Source: Microbacterium halimionae (GTDB taxonomy: Bacteria > Actinomycetota > Actinomycetes > Actinomycetales > Microbacteriaceae). From it: 64,000 bases of DNA. The DNA lies in contig NZ_JAAOZB010000002.1 of assembly GCF_011761265.1 (NCBI RefSeq), positions 868,001-932,000 of the forward strand. The letters are read 5' to 3'. Each line of letters begins with the position of its first letter. Position 1 is the first letter of the stretch. The notes under the pieces are model-generated. The model ran no database searches. It was not told the origin of the DNA and was given only the letters and a program-made list of their open reading frames with translations. This document shows, piece after piece, positions 26,563-35,844 of this stretch. Both the position numbers and the translations under genes were made by a program.

Positions 26563-27939
26563 TCAAAGGCCGTGCAGCGGTTTTCCTGCAAGCGCGAGAA
26601 AGGCTTCGCCTAGTGCCTCGCTTTGCGTGGGGTGGGCGTGGATGTAAGGCGCGATGTCTTCGGGATGTGCATCCCAACCGACGACCAGTTGCGCTTCTGA
26701 GATCAGCTCGCCGACACGGTCGCCCAGAAGATGAACGCCCAATACCGGGCCTCCTACGCGGCGAACGACCTTAACAACCCCGGCGGTACCGAGAATTTCG
26801 CTACGGGCGTTTCCGGCAAGGTTGTACGTGTACGAACTGACGTCTTTCGCACCATACTCGGCTTCGGCGGCAGCAACGGATAGCCCGACTGATGCAACTT
26901 CGGGGTGGGAGTAGGTCACTTTTGGAATGTGTGTCTCGGGAATAACGACGGGCGCTAGCCCGGCAATCTCTTCTGCGACGAAAATTCCGTGTTGGAAACT
27001 TCGATGCGCCAGCTGAAGACCTGCAACCACATCTCCGACGGCCCACACACCGGGATGAGACGTTGCCAAACGCTCGTTCGCCACGATGAATCCGCGCTCC
27101 GTGCTGATTCCTGCCTCAGTCAATCCAAGGTCGGCAGTAACAGGCGCGCGCCCCACGGCGACAAGCAAGTAGTCGGCGGAGTGGGTTGCACCATTCGCGA
27201 GAGTGACTTCAACGGCATCCGACGTTTGAGCAACTCCGCTGAAGGGGGTTCCCAACGAGAAGGCGATGCCTCGTTTGCGGAATGCGCGCTCGAGCCCCTT
27301 CGACACATCGATGTCTTCGGTGGGCAAGAGGTGGTCGGCGCCCTCAACGATGGTGACGTCTGCGCCAAGAGAACGCCACATGCTCGCGAACTCCACGCCG
27401 ATGACTCCGCCCCCGAGCACGACGACGCGCTCAGGAATTTCTGGAAGAGAAAGGGCTTCTTCGCTTGTGAGTACACGACCACCGATCTCGAGCCCCGGAA
27501 GCGTGCGCGAGGCCGATCCCGTTGCGATAACCAATGCATCGCCGCGGTAGGTGTCTTCACCTACGGTGACGATACGGTCCGCAGATACGACTCCTGCTCC
27601 CGAAACAACAGTGACACCACGAGTGCTGAGCAGTCCTTGGAGTCCTTGAAACTTTTTCGCGACGATCTTGTCTCGGTATGCGTGGAGAGCACCGACATCA
27701 ACCCCGTTGTACTCGGCATTGATACCCACCAGAGCGGCGTCTCGCGCGGCATCCGCCACTTCACCGGCATGGAGCATCGCCTTCGTCGGAATGCATCCTC
27801 GGTGCAGGCATGTGCCGCCCACCTTGTCTTTCTCGATGAGGATGACGGACTTGCCAAGTTCACGGGCGCGAAGTGCCGTTGCGTAACCGCCGCTCCCGCC
27901 ACCCAACACCACAATGTCTGCGGAGTGCGCCGCCATCAT
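26563..27939 (-). CDS. lpdA: Dihydrolipoamide dehydrogenase (E3)
   Basis: E3 re-oxidises the lipoyl group of E2 with NAD+. The 458-residue protein has the FAD-binding GGGSGGYATA motif, the redox disulphide GTCLHRGC, a central NAD-binding GGGVIGVEF and the C-terminal HAHPTQSEA His-Glu pair. The ATG overlaps the pepA stop codon by 4 bases; a second ATG directly follows. It lies between pepA and sucB in one minus-strand run. Confidence 0.95.
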   Translation of the reverse strand: MMAAHSADIVVLGGGSGGYATALRARELGKSVILIEKDKVGGTCLHRGCIPTKAMLHAGEVADAARDAALVGINAEYNGVDVGALHAYRDKIVAKKFQGLQGLLSTRGVTVVSGAGVVSADRIVTVGEDTYRGDALVIATGSASRTLPGLEIGGRVLTSEEALSLPEIPERVVVLGGGVIGVEFASMWRSLGADVTIVEGADHLLPTEDIDVSKGLERAFRKRGIAFSLGTPFSGVAQTSDAVEVTLANGATHSADYLLVAVGRAPVTADLGLTEAGISTERGFIVANERLATSHPGVWAVGDVVAGLQLAHRSFQHGIFVAEEIAGLAPVVIPETHIPKVTYSHPEVASVGLSVAAAEAEYGAKDVSSYTYNLAGNARSEILGTAGVVKVVRRVGGPVLGVHLLGDRVGELISEAQLVVGWDAHPEDIAPYIHAHPTQSEALGEAFLALAGKPLHGL

Positions 27940-29411
27940 CGGCCGCCAGCGAGGAGCGCGACGAGGCTGCGCACAGTTGCTGCTGTCGGTCCCTTATCGG
28001 TGTAACCGAATCCGCCGCCTTTGTTCATGCCGACGCCGGCGATATCGAGGTGAACCCAAGGAATCCGGGCAGCGTCGGCGTCTTCCGACACGCGACCAAC
28101 AAAGCGCCGAAGGAATAGTCCCGCAAACATTGAGCCCCCTGCAGGGTCACCGATCTTCGCGTTCTGCATGTCGGCGATGGGGGAGTCGAGCTCATCTTCC
28201 ATGTGAGCGGGAAGCGGCAGCTGCCATGCGAGCTCACCGACCTCATTCGCCGTCCGAAGATAGGCACTGACAGCGTCGTCGTCACCCATGACACCGGTGT
28301 GCCGAGTCCCGAGGGCGACGGTCACGGCGCCCGTGAGAGTCGCGATGTCGACGATCAAGTCCGGGTTCTCGCGGCTCGCCGCAACGAGGCCGTCAGCGAG
28401 TACGAGGCGGCCTTCGGCATCTGTATTGAGAACCTCAACGGTTGTGCCATCGAGCATCCGCAGTACGTCTCCGGGCCGCGTCGCGCGCCCCGAGGGCATG
28501 TTGTCGGCGATGCACAACCACGCTGTCACGTGAACCGGAAGCTCGAGGGTCGCGGCGGCACGCAAAACAGCGAGCGCCGTCGCGGCGCCGCACATGTCGT
28601 ACTTCATGCCGACCATCGACCCGGCGGGCTTGAGGGAAAGACCACCTGTGTCGAATGTGATTCCCTTGCCGACAAGAGCGACGTGGCGCTCGGCGTTTGC
28701 CGGTGCGTAGTCGAGCCGAACGAGACGCGGCGGGCGATCTGAGCCCTGACCGACGCCAAGGATGCCGCCATAACCCTGCTCGGCAAGTTGCTTTTCGTCG
28801 AGCACAGTAACGTCAACGCCCAGGTCTGCGACCTCCGCGATGGCTCGTTCGGCGAAATCGGCGGGACCGAGCCACTCGGCGGGCGTCGATACGAGGTCCT
28901 TCACCAGCGCGGACGCTGAGGCGATCGCCTGAGCCGTGCGCAATGCCTTATCGGAATCCGAGTCGGCATCGGCGTGAATGATCACGCGAGATGCACGGCG
29001 AGTAGCGCCCGACTTCTTGTAGCCCTCGAATCGGTAGCCGCCGAGCGCAGCACCTTCTGCTGCGGCACTCCAGTACTGTTCTGCGCCGGGAAGCGAAACG
29101 GCGACGGTGTCAAAGCCAGTGAAGAGGCGCACGCCTGCGCCGACCGCATTTCGGATGCTGTTGGCATCGGGGGCCGCGCCAGTGCCGACAACGGCTAGGG
29201 GGAGCGATGTGGTCTCTGGTGCGTAGATGCGGCTGAGAGCACCCGCAGCACCGGTGAATCCGACGGCCTTCAATGCTTCGGATACACCTGGAAAAGATGT
29301 GAGATCAGTTGCGCCGGCCGCATCGAGCGGCGGAAGAGCGAGAAGAATCGCGTCGGCGTCGGCGGGGGACGATGGCAGAGCGCTGCTGAGCGCGAGCTCG
29401 GGAAACGGCAT
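27936..29411 (-). CDS. pepA: Leucyl aminopeptidase (M17)
   Basis: This is a cytosolic metal-dependent exopeptidase that trims N-terminal residues. The 491-residue protein has the M17 signature NTDAEGRLVLADGL and the metal-binding GKGITFDTGGLSLKP stretch (Lys and Asp ligands). Length is normal. It is the first gene of the pepA-lpdA-sucB run and diverges from the PAC2 gene. Confidence 0.95.
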   Translation of the reverse strand: MPFPELALSSALPSSPADADAILLALPPLDAAGATDLTSFPGVSEALKAVGFTGAAGALSRIYAPETTSLPLAVVGTGAAPDANSIRNAVGAGVRLFTGFDTVAVSLPGAEQYWSAAAEGAALGGYRFEGYKKSGATRRASRVIIHADADSDSDKALRTAQAIASASALVKDLVSTPAEWLGPADFAERAIAEVADLGVDVTVLDEKQLAEQGYGGILGVGQGSDRPPRLVRLDYAPANAERHVALVGKGITFDTGGLSLKPAGSMVGMKYDMCGAATALAVLRAAATLELPVHVTAWLCIADNMPSGRATRPGDVLRMLDGTTVEVLNTDAEGRLVLADGLVAASRENPDLIVDIATLTGAVTVALGTRHTGVMGDDDAVSAYLRTANEVGELAWQLPLPAHMEDELDSPIADMQNAKIGDPAGGSMFAGLFLRRFVGRVSEDADAARIPWVHLDIAGVGMNKGGGFGYTDKGPTAATVRSLVALLAGGR

Positions 29412-29489
29412 ACCTCCATCCTAGGTTCGTGTCGCCGGTCGGGCGCGAAAGACGGCGCCAGGGTGCGCGTCGGATCGTAGAGTGGAGCT

Positions 29490-30416
29490 ATGTCCTTTTC
29501 CGCTTCCTTGTTCGAAAGCCCTGAGCCGTCGCCGCACGTGCCGCAAGGTCTTCCGCTTGTCATTGCTCTGACAGGATTCACCGACGCCGGCGGAACAGTT
29601 TCGCAACTCGTTGACTACCTGCGCGGCGAACTCGGGCATGAGGTTATTGCCTCGTATCGCAATGACGTTCTCTTGGACTATCGAGCTCGCCGTCCGCTTA
29701 TTTCTTTCGATGCTGATCACCTCACGGCGTACATTCCGCCGCGTCTCGAACTCAGCACTGCGCACGACGCTCTCGGTCAGCCGTTCCTTCTTCTCGCCGG
29801 ATACGAGCCAGACTTCGGCTGGGAAGCGTTCGTTCAATCGGTACTCAGCTTCGCCGAGCGCTACGCGGTTTCTCACGTGACCTGGGTTCACGCCATCCCC
29901 ATGCCTGTCCCTCATACGCGCCCTCTCGGAACAACAGTGTCTGGGACGCGTAAGGAGCTCACCGAAGCGCACTCGGTGTGGAAGCCACACACACAGATTC
30001 CAGCGACGGTAGGCCATCTCATTGAATATCGATTCGCACAGCAGGGCGATAAAATCGCTGGTTTTGCGCTTCTCGTTCCGCACTACTTGGGCGATACGGA
30101 ATATCCGGGAGCAACGCTTGCGGCTCTCGACAGCATCACTGTGGCAACGGATTTGGTCTTCGCTGTCGATGAACTGCGCGAAGAGAACCGCGAGTACCTC
30201 GAGAAGGTGACCGAGCAGGTTTCGGGAAGCGAAGAACTCACTCGGATGCTCGAGAACCTCGAAGAACGTCATGACGCCTACATGGCTGGATCTACCCTCG
30301 GAACTCCTATTCTTCATGCCGGCGATTTGCCGAGCGCTGATGAACTCACGGCAGAACTTGAACGGTTCCTTGCCAATCGTCCGGGCGACGACGACACGCG
30401 CAATCCACTGCAATAG
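29490..30416 (+). CDS. PAC2-family protein
   Basis: The 308-residue protein belongs to the PAC2 (proteasome assembly chaperone 2) family. It has the early GFTDAGGTVSQL stretch, a central HVTWVHAIPMPVPHTRP segment and an acidic helical C terminus. In actinobacteria the family is widespread, often near the principal sigma factor as here, and its function is not settled. I see no proteasome gene nearby. ATG start with a weak ribosome site (TGGAGCT). Confidence 0.85.
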   Translation: MSFSASLFESPEPSPHVPQGLPLVIALTGFTDAGGTVSQLVDYLRGELGHEVIASYRNDVLLDYRARRPLISFDADHLTAYIPPRLELSTAHDALGQPFLLLAGYEPDFGWEAFVQSVLSFAERYAVSHVTWVHAIPMPVPHTRPLGTTVSGTRKELTEAHSVWKPHTQIPATVGHLIEYRFAQQGDKIAGFALLVPHYLGDTEYPGATLAALDSITVATDLVFAVDELREENREYLEKVTEQVSGSEELTRMLENLEERHDAYMAGSTLGTPILHAGDLPSADELTAELERFLANRPGDDDTRNPLQ

Positions 30417-30632
30417 CGGTTCAGGGAATGTGCGCGCGGTCTCGGGCGTTGTCTCTTCCATAGAAGGACTCATCGTGTCAAGAGCGCGATGACAATGTGA
30501 GACAATGGATTTCTTGACCCGTTGTCACGGGGTCTACCGAGAAGTATTTGCGGCAGATCGACTTGACAAGGGTCTTACTAGTGTCCGAAAACTACCGGAT
30601 GTGTGAAGATCGCTCCCGGTGAAAGGCGAACC

Positions 30633-31951
<1,319 letters not shown>

Positions 31952-31955
<4 letters not shown>

Positions 31956-32650
31956 TCGGCGATGCCAATGAGGGCAAGGCTCTCACCGTTGATGTTGACG
32001 GTGAGAGCTTCGCCCGCATCCCGATTCGTACCCGAGTGGTTATGCCGGGTGACGATCTCGACGTCTTCATTTCGGATTACGCCAAAACCGAAGTGCGATC
32101 AGGTGACCTGCTTTTCGTGACCGAAAAGATCGTCGCGATCACGCAGGGTCGATCGTTTCCGATCAGTGACATCACTCCGCGCCTCCTGGCGCGTGTGCTG
32201 TCGCGTTATGTCGTCAAAACGCCATACGGCATCGGGCTCGGTATGCCCGAGACGATGGAAATGGCTCTTCGTGAGTGCGGGACACCCCGCATCCTGTTTG
32301 CTGCTGCGGTATCTGCGGTTACGAAGGTTTTCGGGCGTCGTGGCGATTTTTACCGAGTAGCGGGCGATAAAGCTCGCGCCATCGATGGCCCGACCAGCGG
32401 CACAATTCCTCCGTACAACGAGGCAGTGGTTCTCGGCCCGGAACGTCCCCGCGACGTTGCACGCCACCTGAAGAGCCTGCTGCCCGCAGGTGTGGAGGTC
32501 GCTGTCGTTGATATCAATGACATCGGCGGCAACATTCTGGGCTCGACGCTTGATCGCGCCGGAGAGTCACGTCTCGTGAAGATCCTCGGCGACAACCCGC
32601 TGGGCCAGGGCCACCAGTCCACGCCGCTCGGAATTATCCGAGCGGCGTAA
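31952..32650 (+). CDS. CofE-like coenzyme F420:L-glutamate ligase family protein
   Basis: CofE enzymes form amide bonds between a carboxylate substrate and glutamate using GTP. The 232-residue protein matches the family from the [11 protein letters not shown] segment through [21 protein letters not shown] and [13 protein letters not shown] to the end. No other F420-synthesis gene is in the window, so a different acceptor is possible (inference). The GTG start overlaps the sigA stop by 4 bases. A 12-bp hairpin overlaps the stop codon. It faces an ATP-grasp gene and is 1.1 kb from the split racemase pair. Confidence 0.8.
32621..32648. terminator. 12-bp perfect hairpin overlapping the cofE-like stop codon
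   Basis: ACGCCGCTCGGA pairs with TCCGAGCGGCGT around an ATTA loop and ends in the stop codon. A second 9-bp hairpin (GATCGGCTT/AAGCCGATC, 32660-32680) overlaps the stop of the opposing gene. Together they probably form the stop for the converging transcripts. No T-run follows. Confidence 0.6.
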
Positions 32651-32667
32651 GCCTGAGTAGATCGGCT

Positions 32668-33690
32668 TTAGAAGCCGATCGCTTTGCGGTACCGGTCCTT
32701 GTTGCCGGTTCGGATGCCGGTGGCACTCGGTTTGTTCTCGTACACGCCAGCGCCCCAGTTTCCTTCTACAAGTACTGGGCCGTCTGGTGTGACGACGATG
32801 TCCCAGCCGACGTACTGCACCTGCGGAATTACCCGGGCGACCTGGTCGACGAACGCAATGACGTCGTCGATCATCGGCAGCTGGAAGTCTGCGATGCGTG
32901 CGCCGCTATCGGGGTGGAATTCGTGCACGTGGCTGTGTGAGTCGTATCCCGGCCCCATGGAATGGCCGCGCTCGTCGAGCATCGTGTAAAAGCCACCGAA
33001 CGTCATCTGATCGCTCACCTCACCGCGACCAAACTTCTGTGCCATCGCGAGAATGTGTGTCTTCGTGCCGTCAAAGAACGCCGTGACTCGTGTTGTGTTC
33101 ACAGTCCCGGGGCAAACGGCAGCGAGGTCAGCGTGCTGCGTGATGACTTCTTCGATCAGCAGCTCGCCTCGCGAAAGAAGTCCCGCGTGAAATTCTGCCC
33201 AGTCTGTGACATCGGCGGCGTGATAGCGGTGAACACCGGTACCCGCTTGTCCGATCGGTTCCTTCGTGACGATTGTGCCTAGACGCTCGGTAAGCTCTCG
33301 CACCGCCTCGGCATTGTCAGGAGCTACCACGAGCCATTCGCGGCGGAGGTAGTCGGCAAAAACTCGGTCGAATTCAAGCTTGTCGTGGAAGATGTGACGA
33401 AAAGCCGGATCGTCATACTTTTGCGACAGCTGGTTGGAAACCGGGTGGGTCATATACGTTGCGCGCTCATCGCGCGTCAGGATCGCGAAGTCGTAGTCGA
33501 TGTAGTCCTGAAATCCCACATTCCGAAAGCCAGCCTGCCAGAGCATGTCGGCGACAACTGCTGGTGTCCACTTGCTGTGAGCAGTAGACGCCTCCTTGGC
33601 CCGCTCGATCACTGAGCCGACGTTGATGCGCTGCGCACGGGCGGCGAGGTAGCGAAGACGAGTAGAGAGGCCGAGGCGCTGGGATGACAT
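32668..33690 (-). CDS. Sugar-transfer-associated ATP-grasp protein
   Basis: ATP-grasp enzymes activate a carboxylate as an acyl-phosphate and link it to an amine or thiol. The 340-residue protein has the nucleotide-binding KEPIGQAGTGV loop near the middle, LLIEEVITQH, and a late GWDIVVTPDGPVLVEGNWGAG segment with the metal-binding Glu and Asn. This resembles the ATPgrasp_ST family. The MSSQRLGL start with GGAG is preferred over an upstream frame extension. It is divergent from the racemase-like pair, separated by only 44 bases, and convergent with the CofE-like gene. Confidence 0.75.
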   Translation of the reverse strand: MSSQRLGLSTRLRYLAARAQRINVGSVIERAKEASTAHSKWTPAVVADMLWQAGFRNVGFQDYIDYDFAILTRDERATYMTHPVSNQLSQKYDDPAFRHIFHDKLEFDRVFADYLRREWLVVAPDNAEAVRELTERLGTIVTKEPIGQAGTGVHRYHAADVTDWAEFHAGLLSRGELLIEEVITQHADLAAVCPGTVNTTRVTAFFDGTKTHILAMAQKFGRGEVSDQMTFGGFYTMLDERGHSMGPGYDSHSHVHEFHPDSGARIADFQLPMIDDVIAFVDQVARVIPQVQYVGWDIVVTPDGPVLVEGNWGAGVYENKPSATGIRTGNKDRYRKAIGF

Positions 33691-33734
33691 GCATTCTCCG
33701 AATAAGAACAGGGGACCCGGATAGTCTAGATGGC

Positions 33735-34406
33735 GTGAATGTAGACCAGTCGGAAGCAGACCGCACCACTGGAACATCAACACCCATCGCGTTCGTCAAC
33801 ATGACAGCTCTGACATCAAACGCGCGTCGCATCGCCGCGGAAGATGGCACGGATCCGATCTTTGACCTGCGCGCCAATGCCTGGGGGTTTGACCTCCGTC
33901 GCGTGAGCGAGGTCGTTCTCGCTGCCGGCATCTCCGCGTCGAAGGAGGAGGAGATGCCGGCCGATGTCGCGGCCACTGAGCGCCTCTACGGCTTCACCGG
34001 AGCACAGTCTTCGTCTGTGCTGAGCCTGCACGGCACCGTGCTCTCAGCGAAGCCGTTGCGCCGAGGCGAAGGTGTCTCGTACGGATACCGCTACCGTGCG
34101 CGTCACGACACGAATGTCGCACTCGTCACCGGGGGCTATGCGCAAGGGATTGTGCGGATGCTGGGCAACCGTGCTCATGTGACGGTAGCGGGTGCTCGTT
34201 GCCCCATTGTGGGCCGCGTCGCAATGGACGTGAGTGTGATTGACGTCGGCACTCTTCCCATCCGCAGAGGCGACAGTGTCGTCTACCTGGGTGACCACTT
34301 GCTAGGGGAGACAACTGTGCAGGACTGGTCAGCCATGACCGGGATGACGACGCGTGAGATTGCCGCCGGCATCCTGACACGCGCACGAACGGAGCACATT
34401 TCGTGA
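33735..34406 (+). CDS. Alanine racemase C-terminal domain protein with vestigial barrel
   Basis: This 223-residue protein is not a full alanine racemase. The barrel is reduced to about 65 residues: PIFDLRANAWGFD aligns with the PLP-lysine motif VVKANAYGHG, but the lysine is Arg46 and the His is Asp. The C-terminal domain is intact. It has the catalytic Tyr116 in VSYGYRYRA, a GGYAQGIVR segment and GRVAMDVS (Met154-Asp155). GTG start with a -10-like TAGTCT about 10 bases upstream suggests a leaderless message; an ATG further in is an alternative. It overlaps the next gene by 4 bases. Confidence 0.75.
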   Translation: MNVDQSEADRTTGTSTPIAFVNMTALTSNARRIAAEDGTDPIFDLRANAWGFDLRRVSEVVLAAGISASKEEEMPADVAATERLYGFTGAQSSSVLSLHGTVLSAKPLRRGEGVSYGYRYRARHDTNVALVTGGYAQGIVRMLGNRAHVTVAGARCPIVGRVAMDVSVIDVGTLPIRRGDSVVYLGDHLLGETTVQDWSAMTGMTTREIAAGILTRARTEHIS

Positions 34407-35428
34407 CCGCCCATCTCGATGTGAATCTCACCCTTCTTGCGGCGAATATCGCGAGCGTTAGCGGTCGCATTGCGCCCGCGGAGCTCATGCTCGTGGTGAA
34501 AGACGATGCCTATGCCCACGGCATCATCTCCGTTGTCGCGCGCGCTTTTGATGAGGGAGTTCGCTGGTTCGGAGCGTTCGACATCGCGTCCGCCGCCAAA
34601 GTCCGTCGGACCGTTGGCTCACAGGCACGAATCTTCGTATGGATTGCTGTGACGCGGAAGGAGATCGAAGAGGCCTTGGATCTCGACCTCGATTTCGGCG
34701 TCGGCGATCCCGGAATGCTCGAAGATGTGGCCGCAGCGTCAGGCGCACGTCGAGCACGCGTGCATCTGAAGATTGATACTGGGCTTCACCGCAACGGCAT
34801 ACGGCCTGAGGACTGGGTTGCGGTCGCCGCACGAGCCAGGTCCCTTGAGGCTGCCGGAGCGATCGACGTGGTCGGTGTGTGGAGCCATATCGCTGAAGCA
34901 TCCGATGAAGAAGACGATAAGGCCCGCGAACTTTTCGATGCCGCCGTCTTGCAGGCCAGGGATGCTGGGCTAACGCCTTCAATTCTGCATCTGGCGGCAA
35001 GTGCTGCATCGTGGGAACGACCGGAGTTCCGATACGACATGGCTCGAGTTGGCGCATATTGCTACGGCATCCGCCCCGCCGGTGGCCCGTCAGAGGCGGA
35101 CCTGTCGATCTCGCCCGTCGCATCGCTTCGTTCTGTCGTAACTGCGATAGGGGAGACTGTCACCGTCGGGGTGGGTTCACTTCACGGTTTACCTTCGATC
35201 CTCGCGGCAAAAATGAAGGTGAAGACTCCGGACGGCTGGCGACTCGTCGTACGCGTCGATGACCTCGAAATGCAAGTGGAAAGCTGGCCATCAGCGCATG
35301 TCGGTGACGACGTGACCATTTACGGGCCCGACGCGATGTCGGCAACGGATCTTGCGGAAAAAATAGAAACGATCGGCGAAGAAATCGCGTTGCGCGTCTC
35401 GCCGATCGTTTCTCGAAGGTATATGTGA
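34403..35428 (+). CDS. Alanine racemase-like protein with degenerate C-terminal domain
   Basis: The 341-residue protein has a full PLP barrel: Lys33 in VVKDDAYAHG, VHLKIDTGLHRNGI at 120-133, HLAAS at 196-200 and MARVGAYCYGI at 213-223. The C-terminal domain is shortened. The usual catalytic SYG motif reads TVGVG with Val255 at the Tyr position, the GYADG segment is missing, and the MD motif reads VDD. The partner gene just upstream keeps exactly those parts, so the two may act together. Start GTG overlaps the upstream stop by 4 bases. Confidence 0.8.
   Translation: MTAHLDVNLTLLAANIASVSGRIAPAELMLVVKDDAYAHGIISVVARAFDEGVRWFGAFDIASAAKVRRTVGSQARIFVWIAVTRKEIEEALDLDLDFGVGDPGMLEDVAAASGARRARVHLKIDTGLHRNGIRPEDWVAVAARARSLEAAGAIDVVGVWSHIAEASDEEDDKARELFDAAVLQARDAGLTPSILHLAASAASWERPEFRYDMARVGAYCYGIRPAGGPSEADLSISPVASLRSVVTAIGETVTVGVGSLHGLPSILAAKMKVKTPDGWRLVVRVDDLEMQVESWPSAHVGDDVTIYGPDAMSATDLAEKIETIGEEIALRVSPIVSRRYM
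35365..35413. terminator. 15-bp perfect inverted repeat in the last codons
   Basis: AGAAACGATCGGCGA pairs perfectly with TCGCCGATCGTTTCT around a 19-base loop. Both arms code for the protein C terminus. It sits at the convergent junction with the DUF7455 gene and may stop transcription. No T-run. Confidence 0.55.
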
Positions 35429-35431
35429 GCG

Positions 35432-35650
35432 CTAAACCGCTTCGGTAAGGCGCGATGTTTCGTCGTGCCACGATGTAGCGATGCTACGGAGCTTCTCTTC
35501 GTACTTGCGGCCGTGGTGGGCGCAAAAGAGAAGTTCGCTGCCGTTGACTTCGGCGGCGATGTAAGCCTGCGCGCCGCAAGAATCGCAACGGTCGGCGGCG
35601 GTCAGGCGGTACTCCATCGTGGGCTCAGCGGTACTCGTGAGCGTGGTCAT
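35432..35650 (-). CDS. DUF7455 small zinc-finger-like protein
   Basis: This 72-residue protein has CDSCG and a later CAHHG, four potential zinc ligands, as seen in the DUF7455 family of actinobacteria. The start MTTLTSTAEP has an excellent AGGAGG eight bases upstream; the longer frame is rejected. It lies upstream of and divergent from parE, its usual place. The function is unknown. Confidence 0.85.
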   Translation of the reverse strand: MTTLTSTAEPTMEYRLTAADRCDSCGAQAYIAAEVNGSELLFCAHHGRKYEEKLRSIATSWHDETSRLTEAV

Positions 35651-35844
35651 GTCGGTGCCTCCTCTGTCATACAGCCTGTGACTGCGGGTGTCATCAATAC
35701 AACCACGCGATTGTTTCTGGTATGCCGCCATGCGGTGACATTTCGCTCAGCGCGTACGCGCCAACATGACAAGCACGCGTCAGGCATGAAACATGCCGAG
35801 TGTCTGCGGCTCGCGTGTCGTCGCGGCTTATACCCTTGAAGATT

